Shown here: piece after piece, positions 44,580 to 55,897 of the stretch
Layout: every line of letters starts with the position of its first letter
Numbering within the stretch: position 1 is the stretch's first letter
Assembly (NCBI RefSeq): GCF_029873635.1
Contig: NC_080418.1
Location: 16,639,388-16,703,387, forward strand
Direction: 5' to 3'
Length of the DNA: 64,000 nucleotides
DNA from: Malania oleifera
Lineage: Eukaryota; Streptophyta; Magnoliopsida; Santalales; Ximeniaceae
Translations under genes and position numbers: made by a program
Notes under the pieces: generated by a model
What the model saw: only the letters and a program-made list of their open reading frames with translations
Told to the model about the DNA's origin: nothing
Database searches by the model: none

Positions 44580-45905
44580 TTTTTTTTAAAAAAAAAAAAT
44601 AGGAGTGAACAATCACGCATATTTGCTCAACCACCGTCCACTCACTTCTACCAACGCATTTTGCAAATGATCTTGTGATTTGGAAATAACTACAGCCAAA
44701 TATTATATACTAATTGATTATGGCATTGTAGCAATTTTGAATTTTTTTTTTTTTAGGTTATTACCATTTATATTTTTTTAATTAATAGAGGACAAACACT
44801 CAACCAAATTCGTATGAAACAAATTACCACCTAGTTCACAATTCTTATGTTGGTTACTTGTCTCGAGAGTCATGTTTGTGAATTTAGATCTTGAATTTTA
44901 AATTTAAATTTTGTAAATTTAAATAAATATATATAATTATAATAAATTTTGTCTAAATCCATATACAATTCAAATCTAAGTTTTGAAATATGTGATTCAA
45001 AACATAACTATAAATTACTTTTTTTTCCCTTAATTTAGAGAAGTTTAGATAACCATTAGAGGATGTGTCCATGATCAGAGTTTGAGACTTTGGTATTACA
45101 TTTTCAATTAAATATAGAAAAGAGGTGAAAAATGGTCGAGTAAGCAGAATGAACCGCCTTTTGTTTTTCTATCATATATGCAAATTAGCTAGTTTTTCTT
45201 CCCCCCTAATACATTCCAAACTAGCTAGTACGTCTCCAATTAATAAAATTTTAAAAAAAAAAAAAAAAAAAAACATTTGGGTACTGTAAGAGCGATAGCT
45301 CACCCTCGAGAATAAATGGTGCATATCTTTAATTTATTACCCTCCCCAAAACATAGAATTTTTTTTTAGCAAGAACAAAAATTACATAAATAATAAAATA
45401 TAAATATTTTTCCATAATTATCGAGACAAGTGAATTAAGAAGCTATCCAAGCATTTATTCTTATTTAATACTAATAATAATTATCTCAAAAAACAATTTT
45501 TACCATAAAAATGAGGACAAATAAATATTTTTAATAAAAAAAATATTAAATTTATCAAAAACCTCTCTTTACTTTCAAAATTTTATTAGTACGCAAAGCA
45601 TTTGCGACTAGTAGGTTTATCCTCTTTAGCAACACTAGAAACCTAATGCCTCTAATTTCTAGGCTTTCATTAACCCTAAAATTTGACTTAGACTTAGGTG
45701 GCTAGCCTCAAACTTCTTCTAAAGGAATAAATAAATAAATAATAATAACAATAATAATAATAATATTAATAAATTCTTGATGATGACTACAACAGGAGTT
45801 TAATGTACATGCATCATGTGAAAAATTCTTATAAAATATATTCTTTTCAAACTGATCAACTCCATGATAATGAAAGCTAGCTTGCTTGCTTTGAGTTGTT
45901 GGACC
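44580..45905. other. AT-rich intergenic DNA
   Basis: Contains poly-A near 45253-45273 and short AATA/ATAA repeats near 45727-45770. No gene, SINE or LTR was recognised. Confidence 0.55.
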
Positions 45906-45909
45906 AGCT

Positions 45910-46232
45910 TCATTTCCAGAACAGTTTGCCGAGGGAATTATTGGCGAACCTCTCCATTAATAAGATGAGGAGAACAAAATTGTCATTACTTTTATAGATA
46001 CACATAAGCATACATACTCCATGATGTAGAAGTTTATTAGATTGGGTTATACATATCTATATCTAATGGTCCACTTTGAATAGTTTACAGTGAATGATTG
46101 ATTACTTGTCAACCTCCGCTCAGTCTCCTCCATATCTGCTTCTGTGAAGCTTCCAGGGGAGCACTGATCCATATAATCAGCTACTCGTGATTTTCTTTGG
46201 TAAACCCTAGCAGGCACACCACGAGCTCTGAC
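45910..46232 (-). CDS. Possible last two exons of an unrecognised gene
   Basis: On the minus strand, 46232-46114 is open and reads A-R-G-V-P-A-R-V-Y-Q-R-K-S-R-V-A-D-Y, then M-D-Q-C-S-P-G-S-F-T-E-A-D-M-E-E-T-E-R-R. It is preceded by an acceptor-like TTAATTTAAG and ends at a donor-like GGAG/GTTGAC. Across a 164-bp intron, 45949-45910 would add F-A-N-N-S-L-G-K-L-F-W-K and a stop, in phase. The composition (charged, S/P/G-balanced, GC-richer than its flanks) looks protein-coding. I do not recognise the family and find no earlier exons within the window to its right, so this may be a gene remnant or a captured exon. Confidence 0.35.
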
Positions 46233-46239
46233 CTTAAAT

Positions 46240-46303
46240 TAATGTACGCTGAATATTAAAACTATCTAGTAAGGTAATTAATTAACTCTACAATATATGA
46301 ATG

Positions 46304-46341
<38 letters not shown>

Positions 46342-47236
46342 AATATTTAAGGTGCTTTAAAAGAATAAATACAACAAATTGTCATTCACAAATTTAAAAA
46401 TAATTTTTTGGCACTGATGCGCAATTGGATAATAAATGGATTTACTATTGTCCAATAAATTAAATAATTTGTTTACCTATTTATGTATTTTAATTAAATT
46501 ATTTCTCCTCGCTAACACTTACTCTGTCATAGTCAATAACCTAAGTTTTTATTGGAATTCAGAATTTGAATTGGAATATTACAATGTTAAAAAATAGAAA
46601 CCAAAGAAGATTTACTGTTGTACTGTTGTGGCTTAGTTATGAATTTATGTGCAACTATTTATAGGTTCGTTTTATGAAAAATATTTTTTTTTTTAAAAGT
46701 AATAAATTAAATTTATTATTTAACCAATTGGATGTAGTTAAATAGTAAGAGGCAGTGCATTCATCTTCCAATATTTTTCATCTTTTTCTATCCTTTTGCA
46801 AATTTAGATTTAAAATATTTAATATGGAAATTTTCAACTTAATTTAATCATTGAGATGTGTTCCACAAGGAAAAAAAAAAAGAAAAAAAGAATACTACTT
46901 ACGTAGATGGCTATGGTTTGACAATTACAAAACTAATAAGTAGAGGTTTTAGCTTCATATTTCTAGAAACTTAAAACTTTAAAACTTCACCAAACCTCTG
47001 TTCTGTATTCTAAAAAGATCTTTCAACATTCTTATATAACTACTCAGCATTCACACGAGGCAGAGAATTTCTTCTCAAAGTATATATGAGTGAGTACACA
47101 CGCACGCGGTTCACTGCCATTCATGCTGCTGCACCACACTACTCGGGGCAATAATTTTCTAGACATCATATATGAAAACCACACTAGACGTCTATATCAC
47201 ACGGTTTTCTTGACTTCTATTTGACATGCGTGGGGT

Positions 47237-47240
<4 letters not shown>
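46240..47240. other. AT-rich intergenic DNA
   Basis: A TA microsatellite at about 46307-46338. No coding exon that would extend the candidate gene at 45910-46232 was found. Confidence 0.5.

Positions 47241-47301
<61 letters not shown>
47241..47301. repeat. (TC)n(TA)n microsatellite
   Basis: A long TC run is followed by a TA run, close to the left edge of the second retrotransposon nest. Confidence 0.95.
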
Positions 47302-47302
<1 letters not shown>

Positions 47303-48150
47303 CATAAATATATATATATATTATATTGTTGCTGTAATTTAATATTATTATTTTATTAATTATTTTGGAAAAGAGTCTTAAAATGGGTTATGTATTTATA
47401 TTTAATTAGATCATTTATTCATGTATTTCATAAATGGATAAGATTAGTTATGTGAGTGTACCTTAAATCTAAGTGTATATCTATTTAATATATATGCATC
47501 TTATTTTTAAAAAGTATGGAGAATGAAACGTCATTTTATGTCTATAAATAGTATCTTGAGGTATTGGTACCATACACCAATTTTTTCACATCATTCTCAT
47601 TGTGTAAACCTTCTTTCAAGTCTAAAGAGAGTTTGACGAGCAAAGAAAGATGTATTTTTTGTGGAGCTTGGACTCTTCCGTTTGTGTCTGATCATAGGGG
47701 AGACAAGTCTTGAATAGTTTTGCTGCACCAGTTTGTGGGCCAAGTTATAAACCACAGAGGGCTTGAATCTCCTTAAAAAGAGCGAAATATTTGTACCTCA
47801 ACCTATTTGTGAATCGTGTTTAAATTTTATATATACTTTTTTGTGTTTACGTTTATTAATTTTATTTTATATTAAATTACCTTTCATTTTTTAAGGAGAA
47901 TTCAAAATATGGAACCGAATGAAAATGTTGAAGATCTTAACAAGCCTTTTTGGATTAAAGGAGCTCACTTCAAGAGATGGAAAGACAAGGTACTCTTCTA
48001 CTATAGCCTCATCAAAGGTTATGTTTGTGATGAGATGCTTAAATTAAGCATTGAGAATAACAATATAGCATCTTCAAGTTCTGTTTATATGCTTTCCTTG
48101 TTAAGTTTTTTGCATGCTCATGTCATATTAACAGTAGATATGTACGAATC

Positions 48151-48980
48151 ATGAGTGGTTTGGGATTAATTCCAAATGTTGATAAGGATTTTGATAAATG
48201 TGAATCATGTGATAAAACTAAAATAATAAGAGGGTCTCATAAAAGCATTGAAAGAAATACCGAATCAGTAGACTTAATTTACACAGGTTTGTGTGAATTT
48301 GAAGGAATTTTAACTCGTGTAGAAATATATATTTTATCACTTTTATTGATGATTTTTCAAAATTTACTCATGTTTATATGTTAAAATATAAAAGTGATAC
48401 TTTTGAAAAATTTAAAACTTTCCTCTTCGAAGTTGAAAATCAATTCCTTAAAAAAATTAAGAGAATTAATAGAAGTGGTAGAGGTCGTGAGTATGAATCT
48501 TTAAAATTCAACTTATTTGTTGAATCCTTGGGAATTATTCATAAAGTTACTCCACCTTATTCGCCTGTTTCAAATAGCATAGTTGAGATGAAAAATATTT
48601 GACTAATGTCATACTAATAGAATCAGGTGCACCTCCTAATCTTTGCAGAGAAGCAGTTTTTTATTGCTTGTCATGTATTGAATAAAATGTCACACAAAAA
48701 GACCTAAGTCACACCTTTTGAATTTTGGAGAGGGCATAAGCCTAATTTAGGTTATCTTAGAGTTTGGGGTTGTTTAGCCTTTGTAATGCATACAAACCCT
48801 AAAATACCTAAATTAGGTGCTAGAGCTTCTACTTGTATTTTTCTTGAATTTGCTATTAATAGTATATCCTATAGATTTTTAGACATTGTGAATAATGTAA
48901 TCTTTCATAAAAAGAAGTTTCTTTTTAAGAGTAGAGATAATGGGGGCCAAAACGCTAGTGATAATGTTGTTTCATAATCT
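48151..48980 (+). pseudogene. Copia F pre-integrase and integrase region (fossil)
   Basis: Recognisable blocks are C-E-S-C-D-K-T-K, S-I-E-R-N-T-E-S-V-D-L-I-Y, F-E-K-F-K-T-F-L-F-E-V-E-N-Q, R-G-R-E-Y-E-S-L-K-F and G-I-I-H-K-V-T-P-P-Y-S-P-V-S-N-S-I, all Copia integrase signatures. Confidence 0.8.
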
Positions 48981-49002
48981 AAATCATCTACACCTAATTT
49001 AA

Positions 49003-49007
<5 letters not shown>

Positions 49008-49035
<28 letters not shown>
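49008..49035. repeat. Poly(T) run
   Basis: A homopolymer T tract within the decayed Copia F. Confidence 0.95.
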
Positions 49036-49036
<1 letters not shown>

Positions 49037-49189
49037 AGATTGAGCTAGAAGGAGTAAGAGAGCTAGAGTTGAAAAGGATTTTGATCATGATTATTTACTT
49101 ATGTTTTTGAGAAAAGTCAAATTACCTTACAATATGCATTAACATCACCTGATGTAATTTTTTAGAAAAAGGTTGTAAATGATGATATG

Positions 49190-49850
49190 AAATCTCTAAT
49201 ATCCAATAAAACATGGAAATTAGTAGATTTACATTGGGTTGTAAAATCATAAGGTGCAAATGGGTCTTTAAAAAGAAACTTAAACCAAATGGGTCAATAG
49301 ACAAGTATACCCGTCTTGTAGCCAAAGGGGTTTAAACAAAAAGAAGATTTTGATGTTTTTGATACCTTTTCTCTGGTTCCTAAAAGTACATCCATTAGAT
49401 TGTTAATTATGATTGATGCAATTTATAGTCTACAAATACATCAAATGGATGTGAAAACTATTTTTTTTACATGGGGACTTCGATGAAGCAATTTATATGG
49501 ACCAACCTAAAGGCTTTATAGTGTTTGACCAAGAAAACAAAGTGTGCAAGTTAAACAAGTCGCTTTATGACTTAAAACAAGCTCCAAAATAGTGGCATTA
49601 AAAGTTTGGTTCCTATATGATTGAGAATGAATATAAAACAAATGAGTCTGACAAGTATGTCTACTATAAATCTTGAGAAGATTCACATGTTATTATTAGT
49701 CTCTATGTGGATGACTTGCTCATTTTTTGTTTGAATTTGCATGTCATAAATAAAACCAAAACTATGCTAAAAAATATTTTGAGATGAAAGATTTAAGTAA
49801 GGTTGATGTTATTTTAGGCATAAAAATTACAAGAACATGCAATGGTATAT
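49190..49850 (+). pseudogene. Copia F reverse transcriptase region (fossil)
   Basis: Translated DNA shows K-W-V-F-K-K-K-L-K-P-N, then Q-M-D-V-K-T, L-N-K-S-L-Y and L-Y-V-D-D-L-L-I-F, in Copia RVT_2 order. Many breaks. Confidence 0.78.
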
Positions 49851-50330
49851 TTCTTGATCAGTCACATTGTATTGGGAAAAAAAATTTATGATAAGTGAAG
49901 ACATGTTTCCACTCCTTTTGATTCTAGTAATCACTTATTTTCTATTGAGAATGAAAACAAAGTGGTTAATCAAAAGGAATATAATAGCATTATTGGTAGC
50001 TTAAGATATGCAATTGATTTAACTAGACTTGACATTGCATATATAGTAGATATATCTAGTAAATTTTCGAGTAAGCTAGACAGAGAATATTGGAATGCTC
50101 TTGAACCTGTAGTGAAATATTTAGTTGGTACCAATGATTATGACTCTTTTTTTTTTTCACTGAGTATCCTACTATACTTGAAGGTTTTTGTGATGCCAAT
50201 TGGAATACTTTGTCAGGTGATTCTCTCTATACCACTGCTTATATTTTTACTTTAGGTGGTGGTGCTATTAACTGGAAATCTAAAAAATAAACAATAATTA
50301 TTAACTCAACAATGGAAGCTGAGCTTATTG

Positions 50331-52258
50331 TGTAACGACCTGCTTAATTAAATGGGTTTTTTTTTTCATACTATAATATTTTACATGCTCTGATACCATA
50401 CTAGGGAAAAACCCAATCATAAACTTAAGCAGCGAAAAGCATAAACTAAATAAACATGTCTATATCATACAATATCAATACCAGAGTGCTACCATGTTTT
50501 TTCCAAAATATACACATATCTATTTTCCCAAAAATTCCCTTAACTATACTGTGATGTACAAAAACACTCCCAAAAACATACCCACTCTCTGGCAAGGCAC
50601 TACTGAAGTCTCTCTATTTGCGAGTCTGGTCTGCTCGCCTACCTGGATCACCTGAAAAATATATCAACAATAAGATGAGCCAACGCTCAGTAAGGAGAAA
50701 TATGCTATTGCTAGTGTGTGGCAAATGAGCTACTATATATCATGAAACCTGTCTTCATATACACATGAATAACTGAGTACAAAAGTACAGTACAAATAAT
50801 AGATTACACCACCCCTTTTTCCTATTGTTTAACATGACAGTATTATGGTTATAATTCAAATATTTCTAGTGTACATAAGTATAGTCTCTGTTACTGTAAA
50901 TTCATACATATGTAATAGTAACTGAAATTGTTCCCTGTGGCTATCTGTGTGTCATGACTTGCCCCCCTCATGACAGGGTTGTGCGGCCCGTAGGCTTGAT
51001 TTACCCTAACTGGCCAACTAGGAATAAATCACTGAACTCCGTCAGTCGACCTGCCCACCTCAACCCATATTTGGATGGGGAGCCTAACCTCTTCAAGGGC
51101 CTAGGTGATCGACCTTAACACGTATTATCTGAATAGGTGGTTGCACTAAATAAGTAACATAGTATCTGTAGCAATGGTACCGTGCTCTGTAGTTGCAAGT
51201 CCAAGAGGGTCTGATATCATATAATATATTTATATATATATATATATATATATCTAATTTTTCATGATTCTAAAGTACTGAAATAATCATGATGTTGCAT
51301 AAACTGTAACTGTAATTCATACGTAATACTGAAAACTAAATAATCATAATACTGAAACTGCATGATCATAATACTGAAATTCATAAAATCATGAAACTAA
51401 ATTGGTAAAACATATCTCCGTACCATATACATATTCACAAGTTACACCATACTAAATACATAATTTTCGTAATTAAATAAACTGTATCATATTTTAAGAA
51501 AAATCTAGCATAGCATATTTCCCTTACCTGACTACTAAAAAGCCACTAGGGAATACAAGTCTAACACCCGCAGGGCCTCCTACAAAACAACCTGAAACCA
51601 ACATATATCACAACATAATATCAGTATTTTTTCATCTATATCATTTCATATAACTTCCAGAAAGCCAAAAACTAGCTAAAAGGTCTTACCCAGAATTTGG
51701 GATAAAATCCAACTCTGTTTTCCTGAAGATCCGCTCCGGCAGATGTGCAAAGAACTCCACCAGGAGTGTCGCGGTAGCTTTAGATCATCGATCCGGAGAC
51801 TAGTGGGGCCGGAATCGAAGAGAGAAGGGAGAGGGAGACGTAGAGAGAGAGAAGAGAGGGAGAGGCGCAGTGAAAATGACAAAATATCCCGGTTTCCCTC
51901 CTTTTATACTGCCAGATTCATCAACGAGACACGTCACCTCGTCGACGAGTCTTTCATAAAATTCGTCAACGAAACCCTGTATTCATCGACGAAATTCAGA
52001 GCAGCCGAAAACCTATCTCGGTATTTTCTCGTCGACAAAGCCCTGTGTTCATTAACGAAATTATGAAGACCTTCGTCAACAAGACCCTGTGTTCGTCGAC
52101 GAAGCTGGGCAACTTCCTGAAATTATTTTTATTCTCCAAAATACAATGTCGTCAACGAATGCGAAGCGTTCGTCAACGAAATCTACGGCCTCCTTCTGTT
52201 TCCGTTTCTATTTTCTCTCCCTCTTTATTTAAATTCTATTATTTTCCAGGTTACTACA
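50331..52258 (-). mobile_element. Gypsy solo LTR inside Copia F RNase H
   Basis: Plus-strand ends are TGTAACGACC and GTTACTACA, flanked by the perfect target duplication TATTG (50326-50330 and 52259-52263). The shared modules show it lies on the minus strand: TCGTCGACGA array (51909-52175), then TATAAAAG (about 51901 in reverse), then CGGGCCGCACAACCC (about 50975 in reverse) and the GCCACACACT-TTACTGAG module (50680-50716 in reverse). It is related to, but distinct from, the Tekay-type LTR at 3221. Confidence 0.88.
51909..52175 (-). promoter_or_regulatory. TCGTCGACGA palindrome array in a Gypsy solo LTR
   Basis: About ten degenerate palindromes with GACCCTGTGTTC-like spacers. In minus-strand order the last one (TCGTTGATGAATC) is followed about 15 bp later by the TATA box GTATAAAAGG. 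Confidence 0.75.
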
Positions 52259-52987
52259 TATTGCTTTAGCATCAACTAGTGAGGAAGCAAGTTGGTTGAG
52301 AGATATGATGCATGATACTCCATTTTGTGAAAAACCAATACTACCTATCCTAATTAATTGTGATAGTACTGTTGCAATTGGTAGAGTGAATAATCGTTAT
52401 TATAACAGTAAATCTAGACCCATAAGAAGAAAATATAGTACAGTGAGATCATGTTTAAGTAGTGTCATCATTAATGTGAGTTATATAAAATCTTCTCAAA
52501 ATTTTGCAAATCTGTTAGCTAAGGCCTTAACAAAAGAAATAGTCTAGTATACATCAAGGGAGATGATGTAGTAACCCAAGAAAAAAAATTATTATTACTG
52601 TATTTAATTAATTGAATAAACAAATTAAGTGAATAGTATTATAATGGTATTAAAATCATATTGGAATAAGATATATATATATATATATATATCTATATAT
52701 ATATACATATATAATATTAATATAATATATTATATGTTATATATATGTTAAGTTAAAGTTTCCTAAACAAGAAACTTGAAATGTGAATTGTTGAGAGCTT
52801 CTCTGCGCTCTCTCTCTCTCTCTCTCTCTATCCTCACGTCTCTCCATCTCTCTCCTCGATTTTCTTGGTCAAACATGCACCGATTGAAAAACGAAAAATA
52901 CGCTTGAGTTTCATTCTTGGCCACCAACATTTTAACTGGAGTGGATTTATCATAGGAGCGTCGTAGGCGCCATTTTTGGGATAAGGT

Positions 52988-53039
<52 letters not shown>

Positions 53040-53216
53040 ATCTTTAGACAAATTGACAATCGGACACCACCATAGGGTCCCAGCTCCGATTTTGAGCAAG
53101 TTAATCGGAGCAGATTTTTTATTTGTGGATCTTAGGCACTACTCCAAAGTTAAGGTGAGAAGTACAAAATATGTTTGTTGTTTTAAAAAAATTTAACCGA
53201 TTAAATTATAGTATTT

Positions 53217-53570
53217 GATTATATTTGATTTTTGGAAATATTCTTGAGATTAAATTAAACTGTAAAATTAGATTATATTAGATTTTTAAAAATATTCTTG
53301 AGATTAAATTAAACTGCAAAATTGGATTATATTAGATTTTTGGAAATATTCCTAGGATTAAATTAAACTGCAAAATTCGATTATATTGGATTTTTGGAAA
53401 TATTCCTAAGATTAAATTAAACTGTAGGATTGGATTATATTAGATTTTTGAAAATATTCTTGGGATTAAATTAAACTGCAGGGATTTGATTAAATTAGAT
53501 TTCTGAGAATATTTTTAAATTAGATTAAACTGGCGGGATTCGATCATATTGGTGTTTTTAAATATGTTAG
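53217..53570 (+). repeat. 54-bp tandem repeat, about six copies
   Basis: Units starting GATTATATT(A/T)GATTTTTG begin at 53217, 53271, 53325, 53379, 53433 and about 53488, with a decayed further unit near 53542. The unit spacing is exact for the first four steps. Confidence 0.9.
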
Positions 53571-54271
53571 AAATTAAATTTAAATATGGAAAGTGGATCA
53601 TACTCACGTTTTTACAATTTAACCAGTTAATGAGAGCGTATGAGCGATAGTGACTATTCTGGGATTTAACTGACTAAGTTAAAATATATGAATATAGACA
53701 TTTGTGTGAACGCCGCAAGCACTGCCTTAGGATCCCTGTAGGTATTTCTCTAGGAATTAGGTAAGGGGAATACATTGTCACCTTTTTAAAGATTTTGAAC
53801 CGATTAAATTTGAGTATATTATACGTATACGCTGTATTTCAATTTCTGTATGATTTGGGCATATGGAATGGTCGTTTTTGAGTATTATACATATTTGGGA
53901 ATAACCCGGAGGGTGGTCCATGTGCTTCCACTTTAGGAAAAATTGCGTGTTTAAAATTAAATAGAATTTTCGGAAAACAATCGAACTAGATTTTAAAAAT
54001 ACGCACTTTTTTCCAACAGATTACTTAAATGAAAATTTTAACATATAATCGTGTGGCATGGGATTAATTAACAAATAATTTTATATGAATTTGTTGGAAT
54101 TGTTATGGTATGATATTGTGAGTATGTGGTGTAATACTAGTTTATGGATATATGTATATAGTGGGATTGTGAAATTTTAAAATGACAAGTTCGATATGGA
54201 TATGGAGATACAACAATTTAATTCTATTAATCATGAAATGTTAAGTTAGATTTGCATTTGATTGAAAAATA

Positions 54272-54575
54272 TGAAGTAGTGATGCTCAGTATAGAAACTC
54301 TGTGTGTAGTCTATACTAATGCCGAAGGCCTGTGCGACATATAAATATAAAGTGGTGATGCTCAGTATAGAAACTTTGTGTGAAGTCTATACTGATGTCA
54401 AAGGCCTGTGTGGCGTATAAATTGAAGTGGTGATCCTCAGTATAGAAACTCTGTGTGAAGTCTATACTGATGCCAAAGGCCTGTGTAGCGTATAAATTGA
54501 AGTGGTGATGCTCAGTATAGAAACTATGCATGAAGTCTATACTAATGCTGAAGGCTTGTGTGGCGTATAAATCCA
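54272..54575 (+). repeat. 75-bp tandem repeat, about four copies
   Basis: Units run AAGTGGTGATGCTCAGTATAG, then AGTCTATACTGATGCC and AAAGGCCTGTGTGGCGTATAAAT. CAGTATAG and CTATACTG within each unit form an inverted repeat, so each unit could fold as a hairpin. Confidence 0.9.
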
Positions 54576-54634
54576 AGGAGAAGGCTTGTGTGGTATATAG
54601 AAGTGCTATAGAAGTGTAAATTTAATTATCTGTG

Positions 54635-54785
54635 ATGTCTTGTAAAACCTACGTTAGTAGACGTAATTGAACTGCATTATATTGTTTGTGATATGTCGTA
54701 AACCTTACGTTAGTAGATTTATTATAAACTGTTTTAGCTTGTGTGTGATAAGTCGTAAAACTTACGTTAGTAGACTTATCTAACT
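54635..54785 (+). repeat. About 65-bp tandem repeat, three copies
   Basis: Blocks with GTAAAACCTACGTTAGTAGA, or close variants, recur near 54643, 54699 and 54755, each followed by an AT-rich spacer. Confidence 0.8.
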
Positions 54786-55387
54786 GCATCATATTGATTA
54801 TACTGATGTTGAGTATATTTAGGGGTAATATAAGAGACATATATATAAATAATTGTCACAATAGAACTCCTCAGCCACACACTGATAATAATGTATTTCG
54901 TCTTACTGAGAGGTGTCTCACCCCATCCAGAATATCAACTTTTCAGTTCCTTCAGGAAGTCGAGCCTAGGAGCTCCGGGGCAAGACTTAAACCATCACAC
55001 CGAGGGTGAGTGTGGGCAAGATACTGTATGGTTTAGGCTAGATGTTTTGGATATTTGGGGTGGTCATATGTATTATTTTGGGACCGGTAGATATCTTGGT
55101 TAGGTTAGTACTCTAGTAGGTATGATATTAGGAAAAATATTTGCTTCCGTTGTTTGTTTAATTATGTTATGGGCAGTGATACCTCAGACCCCATTGGGTT
55201 CTTTATGATATGACAATCGTGGTATCAGGGCATGTATGTGTTGATGGTAGTTATGATATGGCATTCCGGGCAATTATGTATATGATGTGTTTAATTTTTG
55301 GGGTCGTGGTAAGTGGTATCAGAGCAATTATCTGATGACATCATTAATCATGTTATATGGTTGCTTGTAAATTTTCAGGTCGTTACA

Positions 55388-55499
55388 ATTATGGTATCAG
55401 AGCCTAGGTTGCTGGGTTTTGCAGACTACTACCAGAGTATAGGAATGAGTTAAGGAAAGGATAGGAATGGGATGGAAAATTAGTTATTATAATTAAAAC
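55388..55499 (+). other. PBS and remnant of the Gypsy internal region
   Basis: The PBS at 55392-55404 is followed by about 95 bp of leader that resembles the leader of the Tekay-type element at 5285 (CCTAGGTT, then TTCTGTAGACT-like). It then stops at a junction with unrelated transposase DNA. Confidence 0.7.
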
Positions 55500-55897
55500 A
55501 CATCACCCGATAGTGTGGGTCGCGGAAATGGCGATACACCACCTCCCAATCCTCTTGGGTTATCCTATCGATTGGGTGCGCTTCTTCCTGATCTCCCATC
55601 GCCCTGAATTGACCGTGCATTTTGGCCCGATATGTCTTAAATTTGTTGCACAACTACACGTTGACCGCCCTTTTAACATGGTCTGCCTTGAGAATGTCCA
55701 TATCGAACTCCTCCTACATATGAAATACATTTAGAATGTTAGACAGTTATTTGGCTACTATATTAAAAGTAAAAGTGAAAAAATGGTTTGGGATTACTTA
55801 CCAATATGCACCTGTAAAGAACCATGCGCTGCGCCTCAATCACCTATGGCCAGCTGAAGGCGGTGGCTGGAGCATATTGTCGGTATATAATGTCGAG
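55500..55897 (-). pseudogene. Ptta/En-Spm-like DNA transposase exons, partial
   Basis: On the minus strand, an exon ending in Q-R-M-V-L-Y-R-C-I-L has a donor G/GTAAGTAA near 55801. A short intron ends in TTTCATATGTAG near 55723. The next exon reads E-E-F-D-M-D-I-L-K-A-D-H-V-K-R-A-V-N-V, then C-N-K-F-K-T-Y-R-A-K-M-H, then I-T-Q-E-D-W-E-V-V-Y-R-H-F-R-D-P-H-Y-R. This matches, by memory, the plant transposase family PF03004 (Ptta/En/Spm). One in-frame stop follows N-V. The locus is interrupted on its 5' side by the gag-only element at 55898-62012. Confidence 0.6.

Larger units (their letters stand above)
47323..52547 (+). mobile_element. Decayed Copia element F
   Basis: A probable 5' LTR and leader (about 47323-47907, boundaries uncertain, with TATA-like TCTATAAATAG near 47551) precedes a Copia gag start (M-E-P-N-E-N, then W-K-D-K-V-L-F-Y) at 47909. 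Pre-integrase and integrase blocks follow at 48150-48980, reverse transcriptase at 49200-49850 and RNase H at 49962-50330 plus 52259-52547. A purine-rich AAGGGAGATGATG follows at 52556. It is interrupted by a Gypsy solo LTR at 50331-52258, is heavily broken, and looks older than Sirevirus C. Confidence 0.75.
52567..55387 (+). mobile_element. Gypsy 5' LTR, 2.8 kb, rich in tandem repeats
   Basis: It starts TGTAGTAACCC and ends CAGGTCGTTACA. A PBS (TGGTATCAGAGCC) follows at 55392, so it is a 5' LTR whose element is missing beyond about 55499. It holds TA and CT microsatellites (52670-52700, 52806-52828, 52990-53037), three tandem arrays and the shared Gypsy module (54869-54921). A second PBS-like GTGGTATCAGAGC lies inside the LTR at 55312. 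No TCGTCGACGA array was seen here, unlike its relatives. Confidence 0.82.

Noticed and set aside
52567-52760. Reading TGTAGTAACCC as the 3' LTR of Copia F, since it follows a purine tract
   Set aside because: It does not match the presumed 5' LTR region of Copia F near 47323, and its far end at 55387 is followed by a Gypsy-style PBS and leader.
52763-53059. Arg/Glu-rich open frames
   Set aside because: They come from reading through CT/GA microsatellites.
54316-54576. 86-codon repeat protein-like frame
   Set aside because: It is the translation of the 75-bp tandem DNA repeat, whose unit length is divisible by three; there is no promoter or homology.
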